From Lachnospiraceae bacterium (GTDB taxonomy: Bacteria; Bacillota; Clostridia; Lachnospirales; Lachnospiraceae), in NCBI GenBank assembly GCA_017438775.1, contig JAFRUR010000086.1:1-61075 (forward strand): a stretch of DNA of 61,075 nt. The letters run 5' to 3'. The translations under genes were made by a program, and so were the position numbers. Positions 1 to 8,689 of this stretch are shown here, one piece after another. How positions within the stretch are numbered: position 1 is the first letter of the stretch; the number at the start of each line of letters is the position of its first letter. The notes below the pieces were generated by a model, which saw only the letters and a program-made list of their open reading frames with translations, had not been told where the DNA came from and did not search any database.

Positions 1-33
1 CCGCTCTTCTATGCTAAGATGTTTGTAGTTCAT
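1..33 (-). CDS. IS30-family transposase, N-terminal fragment (runs off the window)
   Basis: Reading leftward from 33, eleven codons give MNYKHLSIEER, which resembles the opening of IS30-family transposases (typically M-x-Y-x-H-L-s-x-E-E/Q-R). A strong ribosome binding site (GAGGAGG on the minus strand, about 37-45) sits just before the ATG. The gene continues beyond the window edge. The AT-rich stretch from 34 to about 140 is probably the 5' end of the same insertion sequence, because its composition differs sharply from everything to its right; I could not place the terminal inverted repeat. The family call rests on only 11 residues plus context and is moderate. Confidence 0.55.
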   Translation of the reverse strand, partial: MNYKHLSIEER

Positions 34-145
34 ACGCTCCTCCTCTGTAGCTTTGGTGTGTGGTAGCTTCATTCTACACGAGGTTTGTATGAACTTCTTT
101 TTTATTCCGTTAACTGTTGCTCTTGATAGTATAATTCACCGAAAC

Positions 146-182
146 AAAAAAAGAGCTGTGCACTTTCGTGCACAGCTCTTTT
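146..182 (-). terminator. Rho-independent terminator of the ferredoxin gene
   Basis: A perfect 13-bp stem (151-163 with 168-180) closes on a TTTC/GAAA tetraloop. Read on the minus strand it is followed by a run of T. It lies 13 bases past the ferredoxin stop codon. Confidence 0.85.
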
Positions 183-194
183 GGCTGACTGCGC

Positions 195-365
195 TTATGC
201 TTCTTCGATCGCGCCCATCGGGCAGGTCGCCTCACAGGCACCGCAAGAGATGCAGACATCGGGATCGATGACGTACTTGTCTTCTCCCTCGGAGATCGCG
301 CCCACGGGACATCCTTCCGAGCAAGCTCCGCACTTCACGCAAGCATCGGTGATAACATATGCCAT
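195..365 (-). CDS. 2[4Fe-4S] bacterial ferredoxin (56 aa)
   Basis: Small soluble electron carrier. Two copies of the C-x2-C-x2-C-x3-C-P signature are present (C-VK-C-GA-C-SEG-CP and C-IS-C-GA-C-EAT-CP), the arrangement of clostridial ferredoxins that bind two [4Fe-4S] clusters. The length of 56 residues is normal for the family. The ATG at 365 follows AAAGGAGG at good spacing. The gene has its own promoter and terminator, so it is monocistronic; it could serve any of the ferredoxin-dependent enzymes of the cell, including the oxidoreductase at 41.8-44.4 kb, but the sequence does not name a partner. Confidence 0.95.
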   Translation of the reverse strand: MAYVITDACVKCGACSEGCPVGAISEGEDKYVIDPDVCISCGACEATCPMGAIEEA

Positions 366-419
366 TAGATAGTCCTCCTTTCCTGAGCCCCGATGACCGG
401 GGATCTTTCATTCGCGGAA

Positions 420-448
420 ATTATAATATGCGGTTTTTCGAATTGCAA
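420..448 (-). promoter_or_regulatory. Sigma-A type promoter for the ferredoxin gene
   Basis: On the minus strand, TTGCAA (443-448), a 17-base spacer and TATAAT (420-425). The start site would fall about 45-50 bases before the ferredoxin ATG. Confidence 0.75.
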
Positions 449-474
449 TAGATGAGGCAAAAAATTAGCGTCGA

Positions 475-1515
475 CTAACTCCTTGCAGATTCCGCGGCCC
501 GCCAGCACTGGGGGTCCGGGGCATAGAAGGAACCGTGCGCGGCGGCGGCCGCAGCGGGGCAGCCGCGGCAGACGGAAAGAAGCGGGCAGGAGGCGCAGGC
601 CTTGAAGCGGTCGTACTGGCGGTAGGGCCGCATCGCCTGTTTCCAGAGGTCCAGAAGGCGGGTCTCAAACGCATTTCCGATCACGCTTCCCGGCACGCGG
701 CGGCAGGCCATGACATCGCCGTTCGGGAGGATGGTGAGGTGCGAGAGGCCGCAGTGGCAGCCGTCCGAGACCGGCGCGCCGGGCTCCGGCGCGGGCAGAC
801 GCCCCTCCTCGAAGTCCAGAAGGGTCCAGAGGTGGTCCTTCTTGTGGAACACGGTGGGAAAGCCCTGCGCCTTCAGGTCCAGAATGACCTCACGGCACCG
901 GACGAGAAGTTCCCGGTAGCCCCGCGGGGTCAGACCGTTGTCCCCGGGGCCGTCCGCGGGGCACCAGCGAGCGAAGGCGGCGTGGTCGGCGCCGGCCTGC
1001 GCGATGACGCGGAGAAGGTCGGGAAGTTCGGCCGCGTTCGTGCCGGAGACGGTGACCATGACGTGTGACGGGAGACCGGCCGCCTTCAGGCGCTCCAGGG
1101 CGGCCAGGGTCGCGTCGTATGAGCCGGGACGGCGCAGCGCGTCGTGCGTTTCTTTGAGGCCGTCCAGCGAGACCTGGTAGCCCTCGCAGCCGAGGGCCGC
1201 GAGGATCTTCGCCTGCCCCGTCGTCAGGTGGAAGGGGTTCCCCAGGACGTGAAAGGCGATTCCGCGCTCATGCAGCAGGGCGGCCAGATCCCAGAAGCGC
1301 GGGTGCAGAAGCGGGTCTCCCCCGGTCAGGAAAAAGACCGGGGATACGTCCAGGACATCGCACAGGTCCTGCGCGTTCGCGAGCACGTCGCGGATCTCCG
1401 TCCAGGAGACGGAATCCGTGTGACGCGCCCCGTCGGCGAAGAGATAGCAGTGGCCGCAGCGCTGGTCGCAGGCGTCGGTCAGATGCCACTGCAGACCGAA
1501 GGTGCCCCCGGCCAT
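475..1515 (-). CDS. Radical SAM/SPASM protein, putative peptide or protein maturase (346 aa)
   Basis: The radical SAM cluster motif C-x3-C-x2-C lies at residues 16-23 (C16, C20, C23), with a GGDP-type motif after it. The C-terminal third is a SPASM domain: a cysteine pair near 'GCHCG', then G-D-V-M-A-C, then C-x2-C-x5-C-x2-C-P and a final C, enough to hold two auxiliary [4Fe-4S] clusters. SPASM enzymes usually modify ribosomal peptides or protein side chains, for example by thioether crosslinks. The ATG shares one base with the stop of the upstream gene (TGATG), so translation is probably coupled; that partner ends in a Cys/Ser/Gly tail that looks like a substrate. I recall an NCBI family name 'ACGX system' for similar rSAM proteins but cannot check membership. 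The modification is inferred; the fold is certain. A weak hairpin with a T run (458-478) overlaps the stop and may terminate the operon. Confidence 0.85.
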   Translation of the reverse strand: MAGGTFGLQWHLTDACDQRCGHCYLFADGARHTDSVSWTEIRDVLANAQDLCDVLDVSPVFFLTGGDPLLHPRFWDLAALLHERGIAFHVLGNPFHLTTGQAKILAALGCEGYQVSLDGLKETHDALRRPGSYDATLAALERLKAAGLPSHVMVTVSGTNAAELPDLLRVIAQAGADHAAFARWCPADGPGDNGLTPRGYRELLVRCREVILDLKAQGFPTVFHKKDHLWTLLDFEEGRLPAPEPGAPVSDGCHCGLSHLTILPNGDVMACRRVPGSVIGNAFETRLLDLWKQAMRPYRQYDRFKACASCPLLSVCRGCPAAAAAAHGSFYAPDPQCWRAAESARS

Positions 1516-4124
1516 CAGAAGCTGTGTCCGCCTCCGCCGCCGCAGGACGAGCAGGAAGAACCGCCCGAAGAGCAGGACGAGCAGGAGGAGGAAGAACAGG
1601 AGGAACAGGACGATCCGCCGGACGAGGACGAGCTCGTGCGCGGCGAATAGGTGCGCGTCTGTCCCTTGTAGGTGACTTCGATGGGGCCCGCCACCACGGT
1701 CTTGTCCATGAAGGTGAGGAGCTCCTTGCGCGAGGACTTCCGGACCTTCGTGCGGCTCCTGACGATCAGGAAAGTGATGAGGCAGGAGGCGTAGAGCGCG
1801 AGAAGGGCGTCGGTGATGTAGCGCATGGGCTCCGCGATCCGGGCGCCGCGCAGAAGGGCGTTCTCCTGTTCAAAGACCTTTTTCGCGCAGCTGTAGTAGT
1901 CGCCCTTCGAGGCCATGCGGTAGACGTTGTCGGTGATGGTCTCGGCCTTCCGGTTGGTGATGACGTCCCAGAGATCGCCGTAGGAGAAGACGTAAAGCTG
2001 GCGCTTGTGCATGTCGACCAGGAAGAGGGTTGCGCTCTCGAACGCAAAGGTGTCGTGCAGGACGCTCTTGGCGAAGGCGTTGGTCGTGCCGGAGTAGCTG
2101 TCGGTGTTGGAGATGAAGAGGACGTGGCCCTTCTGCGTGATGGGCTTCATCGTCTCCAGAAGCTGCGTCTCTTCGGAAGCCGACAGCAGGTCCGCCTCAT
2201 CGCGGATGACGGCCGTATAGCCGGTCGACGGGTTCGTGTACACGGTCTTCTGCGGCGCGGCCAGGGCGCGGACGGCCGGTGAGAGGGCCAGCAGGGCCAG
2301 GCCCGCGGCCAGGAAGAGGGCCAGGGCGGAGGCGCCGGTCCGGGCGCGGTTCCTCGAGCGGAACTGCGGCAGGGGCTGCGAGAGCAGACGGTTGCGGATG
2401 CGGATGGCATCCGTGAAGGACCAGACCACGAGGGCGATGCCGATCAGGGCGCCGATGTAGTACCACAGGTCGTCGACCGGGGCGAAGATGCGCACGCCCA
2501 GAGCCACGAGGACGGCGGCCGCGGGCTTAAGGAGGTGCGGGACTTTCTGGTTCATGGGCGGCTTTTCACGCACTGCGGGCTCCGGATCCGGAGTGGACTT
2601 CTTCCCCCCGCTCCGGAAGGCCATATAGATGCCGAAGCCGGCCATGCCCAGCAGAAGGATCCCGATGACGGAGAGGCCGGAGAAGGAGAACAGGAAGGCG
2701 AGACCCACAAAGAGCCACGGCAGGGCCCAGACCAGGAAGAAGACCTTGAGGAAAAGGCCGCCCGCGCCGGAGGACAATGTCCTTGAGGACGAGGTCTTCG
2801 CTTTGGGCGGGGTCCAGCCGGAATTCAGCACCGACTGCAGGCCGAAGTCCGCGAGGTGGCCCTCCTTGATGTGCAGGGCGTTGAGCTCGCGGTTCAGCAT
2901 CCATGCGGAGAGGGCTGCCAGGAACACCGTCAGCACGATGAGCCTGCCGGGCGTCAGGGACAGCGGGGTCGCGAAGGCGAGCAGCAGGAAGAGCGGGACG
3001 GCCAGCGCGAGGTTGAGCAGCAGATACTTGGGGAGGGAGACGGGCGCTTCGACCGCGCTCTCTCCGGTCTGGCCATTGACGACGCTGTAGCTGATGCGGT
3101 CCCGGTCGCGGAAGGCGAGGAACCACACGGGGAAGAAAGCCTTGCTGATCTTCACGTGCTTCGCGGTGACGGCGTAGCGCAGGCTGTCCTTGTCCACGTG
3201 GTAGCGGGAGTACTCGTGGGACTTGTCGAAGCCCAGGAGCTTGTCCGCCACGTCGTCGCGGACGATGTCGCGGGCCATGTCGAGATAGACGTCGCTGGAG
3301 ACGTCGCCGGCGTCCGCGTAAAATCCACTCATGTAGGAGGGGTCGAAGGGGACCGCCTCGGAGACGTTGTAGGGAGAGATGGAGTGGGAGAGCTCGTCGT
3401 AGAACGAGGAGGCGCTGTCGTAGGACAGGCCGGTGTAGTCGAACTTGACCTGGCGCCGCAGGGAGAAGTCGTCCGTGAGCGTGTAGTCGCCGTCGCGGCC
3501 CGCGCTCTTCTCTCCGGTGACCGTCTGGGCGCTGTCGCGGTGGAAGTCGTAGATCCAGTAGGGCATGTAGATGCCGTGCATCTGCTCCAGGGCGGCCTCG
3601 CGGGCGCGGCCCGAGGGGGCCAGGAAGGCGCGGGAGAAGCGCTTGCGGCAGATGTCCTCGGCCTCGGCGCGGGGCACCGTGAAGGGCAGGATCCGGTCCG
3701 GGCTGGCGAGGCGCTCAAGGCGCCCGGGGATGATCGTCTGCGTGCCGCAGTAGTGGCAGAACGTGACCGCGGTCTCGTCCGAGGTCAGGAGCTCCGCACC
3801 GCAGGCGGGGCAGGTGTGGACGCGGGCCGCGAAGGTGGCGCCGGAGGGTTCGGGCCGGACGATGGTCTCGGAGGAATCCTCGAAGGAGTCTTCGAGGGAA
3901 GGTTCGAAGGAATCTCCGGAAGAGGGTCGGAAAGAATCTTTCTTTTCCGCGAGGGGGTCGATTCCGTGCCTGGGGACATAGGTGCCCGCGTCAGGATCGC
4001 GAAACGCCTCCCGGTCGTCTTTGACCTGGGAAGCGGTGTAGGCGTTATGGCATGACGTGCAGAGGAGCATGCGTTTTTCGGGGGACCAGGCGAGCCGGCC
4101 TCCGCAGGAAGGACAGATGAACAT
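1515..4124 (-). CDS. Zinc-ribbon, multi-TM, TPM-domain protein with C-terminal CSSC tail (869 aa)
   Basis: In order: a zinc ribbon at about residues 4-25 (CPSC...CTSC); an acidic Ser-rich linker; a second zinc ribbon at about 105-130 (CPAC...CHYC); a soluble region of about 200 residues; a membrane block of several hydrophobic segments (about 365-410, 455-505, 530-575, 600-630); an extracytoplasmic TPM domain (about 640-790); a last transmembrane helix; and a basic cytoplasmic segment. The last about 35 residues are Ser/Gly with six cysteines arranged as three C-S-S-C pairs, ending GGGGGHSF. TPM proteins commonly end in Gly/Ser-rich tails; a regular cysteine version is unusual. The downstream rSAM/SPASM gene overlaps the stop by one base, suggesting that the tail is its substrate. 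A possible minus-strand -10 (TATGAT, 4167-4172) lies upstream. Function unknown; membrane location is secure. Confidence 0.8.
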   Translation of the reverse strand: MFICPSCGGRLAWSPEKRMLLCTSCHNAYTASQVKDDREAFRDPDAGTYVPRHGIDPLAEKKDSFRPSSGDSFEPSLEDSFEDSSETIVRPEPSGATFAARVHTCPACGAELLTSDETAVTFCHYCGTQTIIPGRLERLASPDRILPFTVPRAEAEDICRKRFSRAFLAPSGRAREAALEQMHGIYMPYWIYDFHRDSAQTVTGEKSAGRDGDYTLTDDFSLRRQVKFDYTGLSYDSASSFYDELSHSISPYNVSEAVPFDPSYMSGFYADAGDVSSDVYLDMARDIVRDDVADKLLGFDKSHEYSRYHVDKDSLRYAVTAKHVKISKAFFPVWFLAFRDRDRISYSVVNGQTGESAVEAPVSLPKYLLLNLALAVPLFLLLAFATPLSLTPGRLIVLTVFLAALSAWMLNRELNALHIKEGHLADFGLQSVLNSGWTPPKAKTSSSRTLSSGAGGLFLKVFFLVWALPWLFVGLAFLFSFSGLSVIGILLLGMAGFGIYMAFRSGGKKSTPDPEPAVREKPPMNQKVPHLLKPAAAVLVALGVRIFAPVDDLWYYIGALIGIALVVWSFTDAIRIRNRLLSQPLPQFRSRNRARTGASALALFLAAGLALLALSPAVRALAAPQKTVYTNPSTGYTAVIRDEADLLSASEETQLLETMKPITQKGHVLFISNTDSYSGTTNAFAKSVLHDTFAFESATLFLVDMHKRQLYVFSYGDLWDVITNRKAETITDNVYRMASKGDYYSCAKKVFEQENALLRGARIAEPMRYITDALLALYASCLITFLIVRSRTKVRKSSRKELLTFMDKTVVAGPIEVTYKGQTRTYSPRTSSSSSGGSSCSSCSSSSCSSCSSGGSSCSSCGGGGGHSF

Positions 4125-4657
4125 GGCGTTTCCTCACTGCAGTGTGTGGGTGGACGGGTCATCCCTATCATAGCACAACGCGCGGAAAGCGTGAAGAAAA
4201 AAAGAAGCCCGGATGAGGCCGCGGGGGGCGGCGCGAAAAAGAACGGGTTCAGACGCGGCAGGTCACCCCGTGTCCTGCGGGAGGTCGGCTTTGGACGTGG
4301 CAGGCCGCAACGGGTGCGGCGGGGGCCCGGGGCGGGGACGGCTCCGCCGCGCGCGGGGGATAATTCTCCGAAACCGCGGCCCGCGCGGGGGATAATCCGC
4401 CGCGGCGCACGTGGAAACGCGGGCGCAGGCATGATAAATTATGAGTAGAAGCAGAAGTGTACCGTGGAGATCGTTCACAAGAGCAAGGATGAACCAAAGC
4501 GCATGCGCTTGAGTGTTTGCGCGGAATATGCTAAGATATACTGACGCGGTCTGTGCACCGGGCGCGGCGGAAAGAACGTTCGCCGGAAGCACGGGAGCAG
4601 GCCGGCGCCGCATATACAACCGACCATTTTTCATTTTTCTGGAAAGCTGGAAATCAC
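4125..4657. other. Divergent intergenic region with a GC-rich direct repeat
   Basis: 533 bases between the TPM gene (leftward) and the ClpX-like gene (rightward). It holds a very GC-rich stretch (about 4240-4420) with a 15-base direct repeat, CGCGCGGGGGATAAT at 4350-4364 and 4382-4396, exactly 32 bases (three helical turns) apart. The right third is more AT-rich and carries the clpX promoter. I found no convincing small gene. Confidence 0.6.
4509..4537 (+). promoter_or_regulatory. Probable promoter of the ClpX-like gene
   Basis: TTGAGT (4509-4514), 17-base spacer, TAAGAT (4532-4537), about 120 bases before the start codon. No CtsR or HrcA-type operator is visible next to it. Confidence 0.5.
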
Positions 4658-6157
4658 ATGAGAACATACGATATCATCGACAGCCCGGCCGCCGCGGCCT
4701 TTGCCCTGGAGGACGGCAGCGGAACGCCCGGCGATCCCCCTGCGCAGGGGTCGGACACGGCGGGGAGCGGCGCGCCTCACAGCGCGTCCGGGAACGGTTC
4801 CGACAATACGGAATATGAGGACGTCTGTTACATGTGCCGGCGCTCGGAGCGCACGGCGGGCCCCCTGATCCGGATGGGCCATGGCCTGTGCATCTGCCGC
4901 GACTGCATGCAGAAGACCTTTGACGCCTTCCAGAGCGGGAACGTGCCGGCCTTCTCCGGCCTCAAGATGGAGGACATCTCCAAACTTTCGGAAAAGCTCT
5001 CCGGGCTCAACCTCGCGGAGATGACCGGCATCACCGGAATCCCCGAGAAGCAGCGCGTGAAGAAAAAGAGCGACAAGCCGGCCGAGCGCCCGGTCTTCGA
5101 CCGCAAAAAGATCCCTGCGCCGCACGTTCTCAAGGCGCAGCTCGACGAATACGTGGTCGGGCAGGAGCGGGCGAAGAAGGCCATCTCCGTGGCGGTCTAC
5201 AACCACTACAAGCGCATCGCCGCGGATCCCTCGGACGGCGTGGAGATCCGCAAGTCGAACCTCCTTCTGATCGGCCCGACCGGCTCCGGCAAGACGTACC
5301 TGGTCCAGACGCTGGCCCGCCTTCTGGGTGTGCCGCTGGCCATCGCGGACGCCACGAGCCTCACGGAGGCCGGCTACATCGGCGACGATATCGAGAGCGT
5401 GCTCTCCAAGCTCCTGGCCGCGGCGGACAACGACGTGGAAAAGTGCGAGCAGGGCATCGTCTTCATCGACGAGATCGACAAGATCGCGAAGAAGCAGAAC
5501 ATGAATTCCCGCGACGTTTCCGGCGAGAGCGTGCAGCAGGAGCTTCTGAAGCTCCTGGAGGGGAGCCGGGTGGAGGTGCCCGTGGGTTCGGGCAGCAAGA
5601 ACGCCATGGTGCCGATGACCACCGTGGACACCACCAACATCCTCTTCATCTGCGGCGGCGCATTCCCGGACCTGGCGGATATCATCCGCAAGCGGATCTC
5701 CTCAAAGAACGGCATCGGCTTCGGGTCGGAGCTGCACGAGGAACTGGACGAGGGACAGCTGCTTGAGAAGGTCACCGTGGAAGACCTGCGCCGCTTCGGT
5801 ATGATCCCGGAATTCCTGGGGCGCCTGCCGGTGGTGGTCTCCCTGGAGGAACTGGACGAGGAGTTCCTGGTCCGCATCCTGAAGGAGCCCAAAAACGCCA
5901 TTCTGCGCCAGTACGAAAAACTGCTGGCGATGGACGAGGTGAAGCTGGAGTTCACGGAGGGAGCCCTGAAGGTGATCGCTCACCGCGCCATGGAGAAAAA
6001 GACCGGCGCGCGCGCCCTGCGGGCCATCCTCGAAGAGTTCATGATGGACGTGATGTACGAGATCCCGAAGGACGACAACATCGGGCGCGTCACGATCACG
6101 GAAGAATATCTGGAAGGAAAGGGCGCTCCCCTGATCGAGATGCGGGGCACGTTCTAA
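4658..6157 (+). CDS. clpX: ATP-dependent Clp protease ATP-binding subunit ClpX-like (499 aa)
   Basis: AAA+ unfoldase that feeds substrates to ClpP. After an N-terminal extension of about 50 residues comes the zinc-binding domain (C-x2-C ... C-x2-C, 'CYMC' and 'CRDC'). Then follow Walker A GPTGSGKT, the pore-loop motif GYIGDD (ClpX GYVG), Walker B IVFIDEIDK, and the IGF loop (NGIGFGSE) that docks on ClpP. Family members are usually about 410-435 residues, so the low-complexity extension before the zinc finger is the oddity. I chose the ATG at 4658 rather than an in-frame one at 4553 because the latter precedes typical ClpX sequence by a further 35 unrelated residues and has no SD; even so the SD at 4658 (GGAAA) is weak. 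No tig, clpP or lon is adjacent. Called with confidence as ClpX subfamily. Confidence 0.9.
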   Translation: MRTYDIIDSPAAAAFALEDGSGTPGDPPAQGSDTAGSGAPHSASGNGSDNTEYEDVCYMCRRSERTAGPLIRMGHGLCICRDCMQKTFDAFQSGNVPAFSGLKMEDISKLSEKLSGLNLAEMTGITGIPEKQRVKKKSDKPAERPVFDRKKIPAPHVLKAQLDEYVVGQERAKKAISVAVYNHYKRIAADPSDGVEIRKSNLLLIGPTGSGKTYLVQTLARLLGVPLAIADATSLTEAGYIGDDIESVLSKLLAAADNDVEKCEQGIVFIDEIDKIAKKQNMNSRDVSGESVQQELLKLLEGSRVEVPVGSGSKNAMVPMTTVDTTNILFICGGAFPDLADIIRKRISSKNGIGFGSELHEELDEGQLLEKVTVEDLRRFGMIPEFLGRLPVVVSLEELDEEFLVRILKEPKNAILRQYEKLLAMDEVKLEFTEGALKVIAHRAMEKKTGARALRAILEEFMMDVMYEIPKDDNIGRVTITEEYLEGKGAPLIEMRGTF

Positions 6158-6245
6158 GGCGCCCCCGGGGCGGAAACAGCTCCTGGCAGCCGGAGATAAG
6201 AAGCATATCCATTCACCATAATAAAATTCAGGAGGAACAGAGGAC

Positions 6246-6974
6246 ATGATCAGTTTGCGCGGCGTTTCCAAGACGTACGACAAGAAGGGCGTGCGGGCCG
6301 TAGACAACCTCAACATGGACATTGCCGACGGCAAGATCACGGGCTTTATCGGACCCAACGGCGCCGGCAAGACCACGACGCTCAAGATCATCACCGGCAT
6401 CCTGGAACCGGACGAGGGCACCGTCACCATCGACGGCCTCGACATGCGCACCCAGCCGCTGGAGGCCAAGAAGCGCTTTGGGTTCGTCGCGGACAGCCCG
6501 GACAGCTTTCTGCGCCTGAAGGGCCTGGAGTACCTGCACTTCTGTGCGAGCATCTACGGGGTGGATCCCGCCGTCGAGAAGAGCAAGATCGCGGATATGG
6601 CGCAGCGCTTTGACATGCAGAAGGCCCTCAGCGACAAGATCAGCAACTACTCCCACGGCATGCGCCAGAAGATCATGGTCATGGGAGCCCTGCTGCATGA
6701 CCCGAACGTCTGGATCCTGGATGAGCCGCTGACCGGACTCGATCCCAAGGCGGCCTTCGAGCTCAAGGAGATGATGCGCGAGCACGCCGCCGCGGGCAGG
6801 AGCGTCCTCTTCTCCACCCACGTGCTGGAAGTGGCGGAAAAGCTCTGCGACCAGGTCATCATCATCAACAAGGGACGCATCATCTTCCTCGGCACCCTGG
6901 ACATGCTGCGCGAGCAGTACCCCGCGCAGGAGAATCTCGAAGACATCTTCCTGGAGCTGATCAGCCATGCGTAA
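6246..6974 (+). CDS. ABC transporter ATP-binding protein (242 aa)
   Basis: Nucleotide-binding domain of an ABC-2 type exporter. Walker A GPNGAGKTT, a degenerate signature YSHGMRQK in place of LSGGQ, Walker B VWILDEPLTGLDP, and the switch histidine in FSTHVLE. The length of 242 residues is normal. AGGAGG lies upstream of the ATG. The stop overlaps the following permease by 8 bases, so the two form one transporter. The Y-S-H-G-M signature is typical of ABC-2 multidrug/lantibiotic-immunity type ATPases. The substrate cannot be told. Confidence 0.92.
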   Translation: MISLRGVSKTYDKKGVRAVDNLNMDIADGKITGFIGPNGAGKTTTLKIITGILEPDEGTVTIDGLDMRTQPLEAKKRFGFVADSPDSFLRLKGLEYLHFCASIYGVDPAVEKSKIADMAQRFDMQKALSDKISNYSHGMRQKIMVMGALLHDPNVWILDEPLTGLDPKAAFELKEMMREHAAAGRSVLFSTHVLEVAEKLCDQVIIINKGRIIFLGTLDMLREQYPAQENLEDIFLELISHA

Positions 6975-8685
6975 AATGTGGGCGCTCACGCGCGTATTAT
7001 TGAAATCGGGCGCCGCTCAGGGCTACGGCATGACGGTCGGCGCGAGCACGAAAAAGAAAAACCCGGTGATGACGGCCGTGCTGTACATCGTCATTCTGGT
7101 CTGCCTTATCCCGTACTTCACGATGGCCTTCACCTCGGGCCTGAACATCACGAAGGCCCTGCATCCGCTGGGGCAGGACCAGGTGGTCCTGGAGTTCATC
7201 TTCCTGGCCGGGAGCCTGATGACGCTGGTCTTCGGCATCAGCTTCATCCTGAGCATCTTCTACCTGAGCACGGACATCCAGACCCTGCTCCCGCTGCCGC
7301 TGCGCAGCGAGGAGATCGTCCTCGGCAAGCTGATCGTGACCTGGCTGTACGAGGTCTTCACCAGCGGCCTGCTCCTTCTTCCGATCCTGATCGGACACGG
7401 CATCGGCGCCCGCTGGAGCGTCCTGCAGTGGCTGCTTGGGGCCCTGACGTTCTTCTTCCTGCCCCTGATGCCTCTGGCCGTGGCCGGCATCTTCTCGATG
7501 TTCGTCATGTTCCTGCTGCGCGGACGTGCGAGCCGCGGCATGGTGATGGGCATCTCCACCATCTTCCTGCTGGCGGTGGTCATGCTGTTCTCCTCCGCGG
7601 GCGGCTACATGGGCAGCATGAGCGAGATGACGGGAGACAACGCCATCGCGGAAATGCTGCAGAACCTCGCGGGTTCCGTCATCGGAAAATACGGCAAACT
7701 GATCCCTCTCCTGGGACCGATGACGAAGGCCGTCTCGCAGCCCAGCATCCTGTGGCTCCTGGTGGTGATCGCGGGCAACCTGGTCTGCGTGGGCGTCTTC
7801 TGCCTCGCGGCGCGCGTGCTGTATCTGCCGGGCGTCCTGAGCATGAAGGAATCCGGCGGCAGGAGCCGCGCCATGACCGCGGCGCAGCAGGAGAAGATGC
7901 TGCGCAGGAGCAGCCCGTTCGGGGCCTGCCTCGCCAAGGAGTGGCGGACCCTGATGCGGTCCCCGGTCTTCTTCATGAACACCGCGATGATCGGCCTGAT
8001 CTGGCCTGTGTTCTTCCTGCTTCCGCTGATCTTTTCGGCCCTGACCGGCGACGGCGAGAGCCTGTTTTCCCTTCTGGGAAGGGCGATGTACTTCCTGTCA
8101 GAGCCTGAGGCGGCTCCGATCGTCGTGCTGATCATCTTCGGCGTGACCGTTTTCGGCGCCGGCCTGTGCATGGTGGCGGGCACCGCGATGTCGCGTGAGG
8201 GCCGCAGCTACACCTTCATGAAGTGCATTCCGGTCAGTTACCGCACGCAGCTTTCGGCCAAGCTGGCCGTGGGCGTCGGCATCTCGGCCTTCAGCACGGC
8301 CGGATACGGCCTGATCGCCATGATCTATCTGGTCATCCGGGGCCTGTCCCCCGCGGCCATTCCGATCGCGCTCCTTTTGAGCCTCGCCATGAACGTGCTG
8401 GTGGGATGCGTCAACCTGTTCCTGGATCTGGCCTTCCCGAAGCTGAACTGGGAGAACGAGATGGTGGCCGTGAAGCAGCATTTCATCCCGATCATCGGCA
8501 TGCTGATCAGCTTTGTCGTGGGCGGCCTGCTCTGCGCGGCGTACGGCATCCTCGTGATCGGCGTGGGCATGAACTATATCGTTGTCGGCCTGGTTCTCGG
8601 CCTGGTGCTCGCCGCCCTGGCCGCGGGCGCCTATTTCCTCGTGATGGCCTTCGGCCAGAAGAGACTGTCGCAGTTGGAGGATTGA
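6967..8685 (+). CDS. ABC-2 type permease (572 aa)
   Basis: Integral membrane partner of the preceding ATPase, overlapping it by 8 bases. About 12 hydrophobic segments are visible in two halves separated by a cytoplasmic loop around residues 300-330 (basic, 'MTAAQQEKMLRRSS'). It belongs to the large clostridial ABC-2 permease type in which one long protein replaces two half-size subunits. No substrate signature is present. The following ABC-F gene starts 5 bases after the stop, so all three are probably co-transcribed. Confidence 0.88.
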   Translation: MRKMWALTRVLLKSGAAQGYGMTVGASTKKKNPVMTAVLYIVILVCLIPYFTMAFTSGLNITKALHPLGQDQVVLEFIFLAGSLMTLVFGISFILSIFYLSTDIQTLLPLPLRSEEIVLGKLIVTWLYEVFTSGLLLLPILIGHGIGARWSVLQWLLGALTFFFLPLMPLAVAGIFSMFVMFLLRGRASRGMVMGISTIFLLAVVMLFSSAGGYMGSMSEMTGDNAIAEMLQNLAGSVIGKYGKLIPLLGPMTKAVSQPSILWLLVVIAGNLVCVGVFCLAARVLYLPGVLSMKESGGRSRAMTAAQQEKMLRRSSPFGACLAKEWRTLMRSPVFFMNTAMIGLIWPVFFLLPLIFSALTGDGESLFSLLGRAMYFLSEPEAAPIVVLIIFGVTVFGAGLCMVAGTAMSREGRSYTFMKCIPVSYRTQLSAKLAVGVGISAFSTAGYGLIAMIYLVIRGLSPAAIPIALLLSLAMNVLVGCVNLFLDLAFPKLNWENEMVAVKQHFIPIIGMLISFVVGGLLCAAYGILVIGVGMNYIVVGLVLGLVLAALAAGAYFLVMAFGQKRLSQLED

Positions 8686-8689
8686 TTCC

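Noticed and set aside
53-271. 72-residue plus-strand ORF at the left end
   Set aside because: It crosses the ferredoxin terminator and gene in antisense and starts inside the IS end; no coding character.
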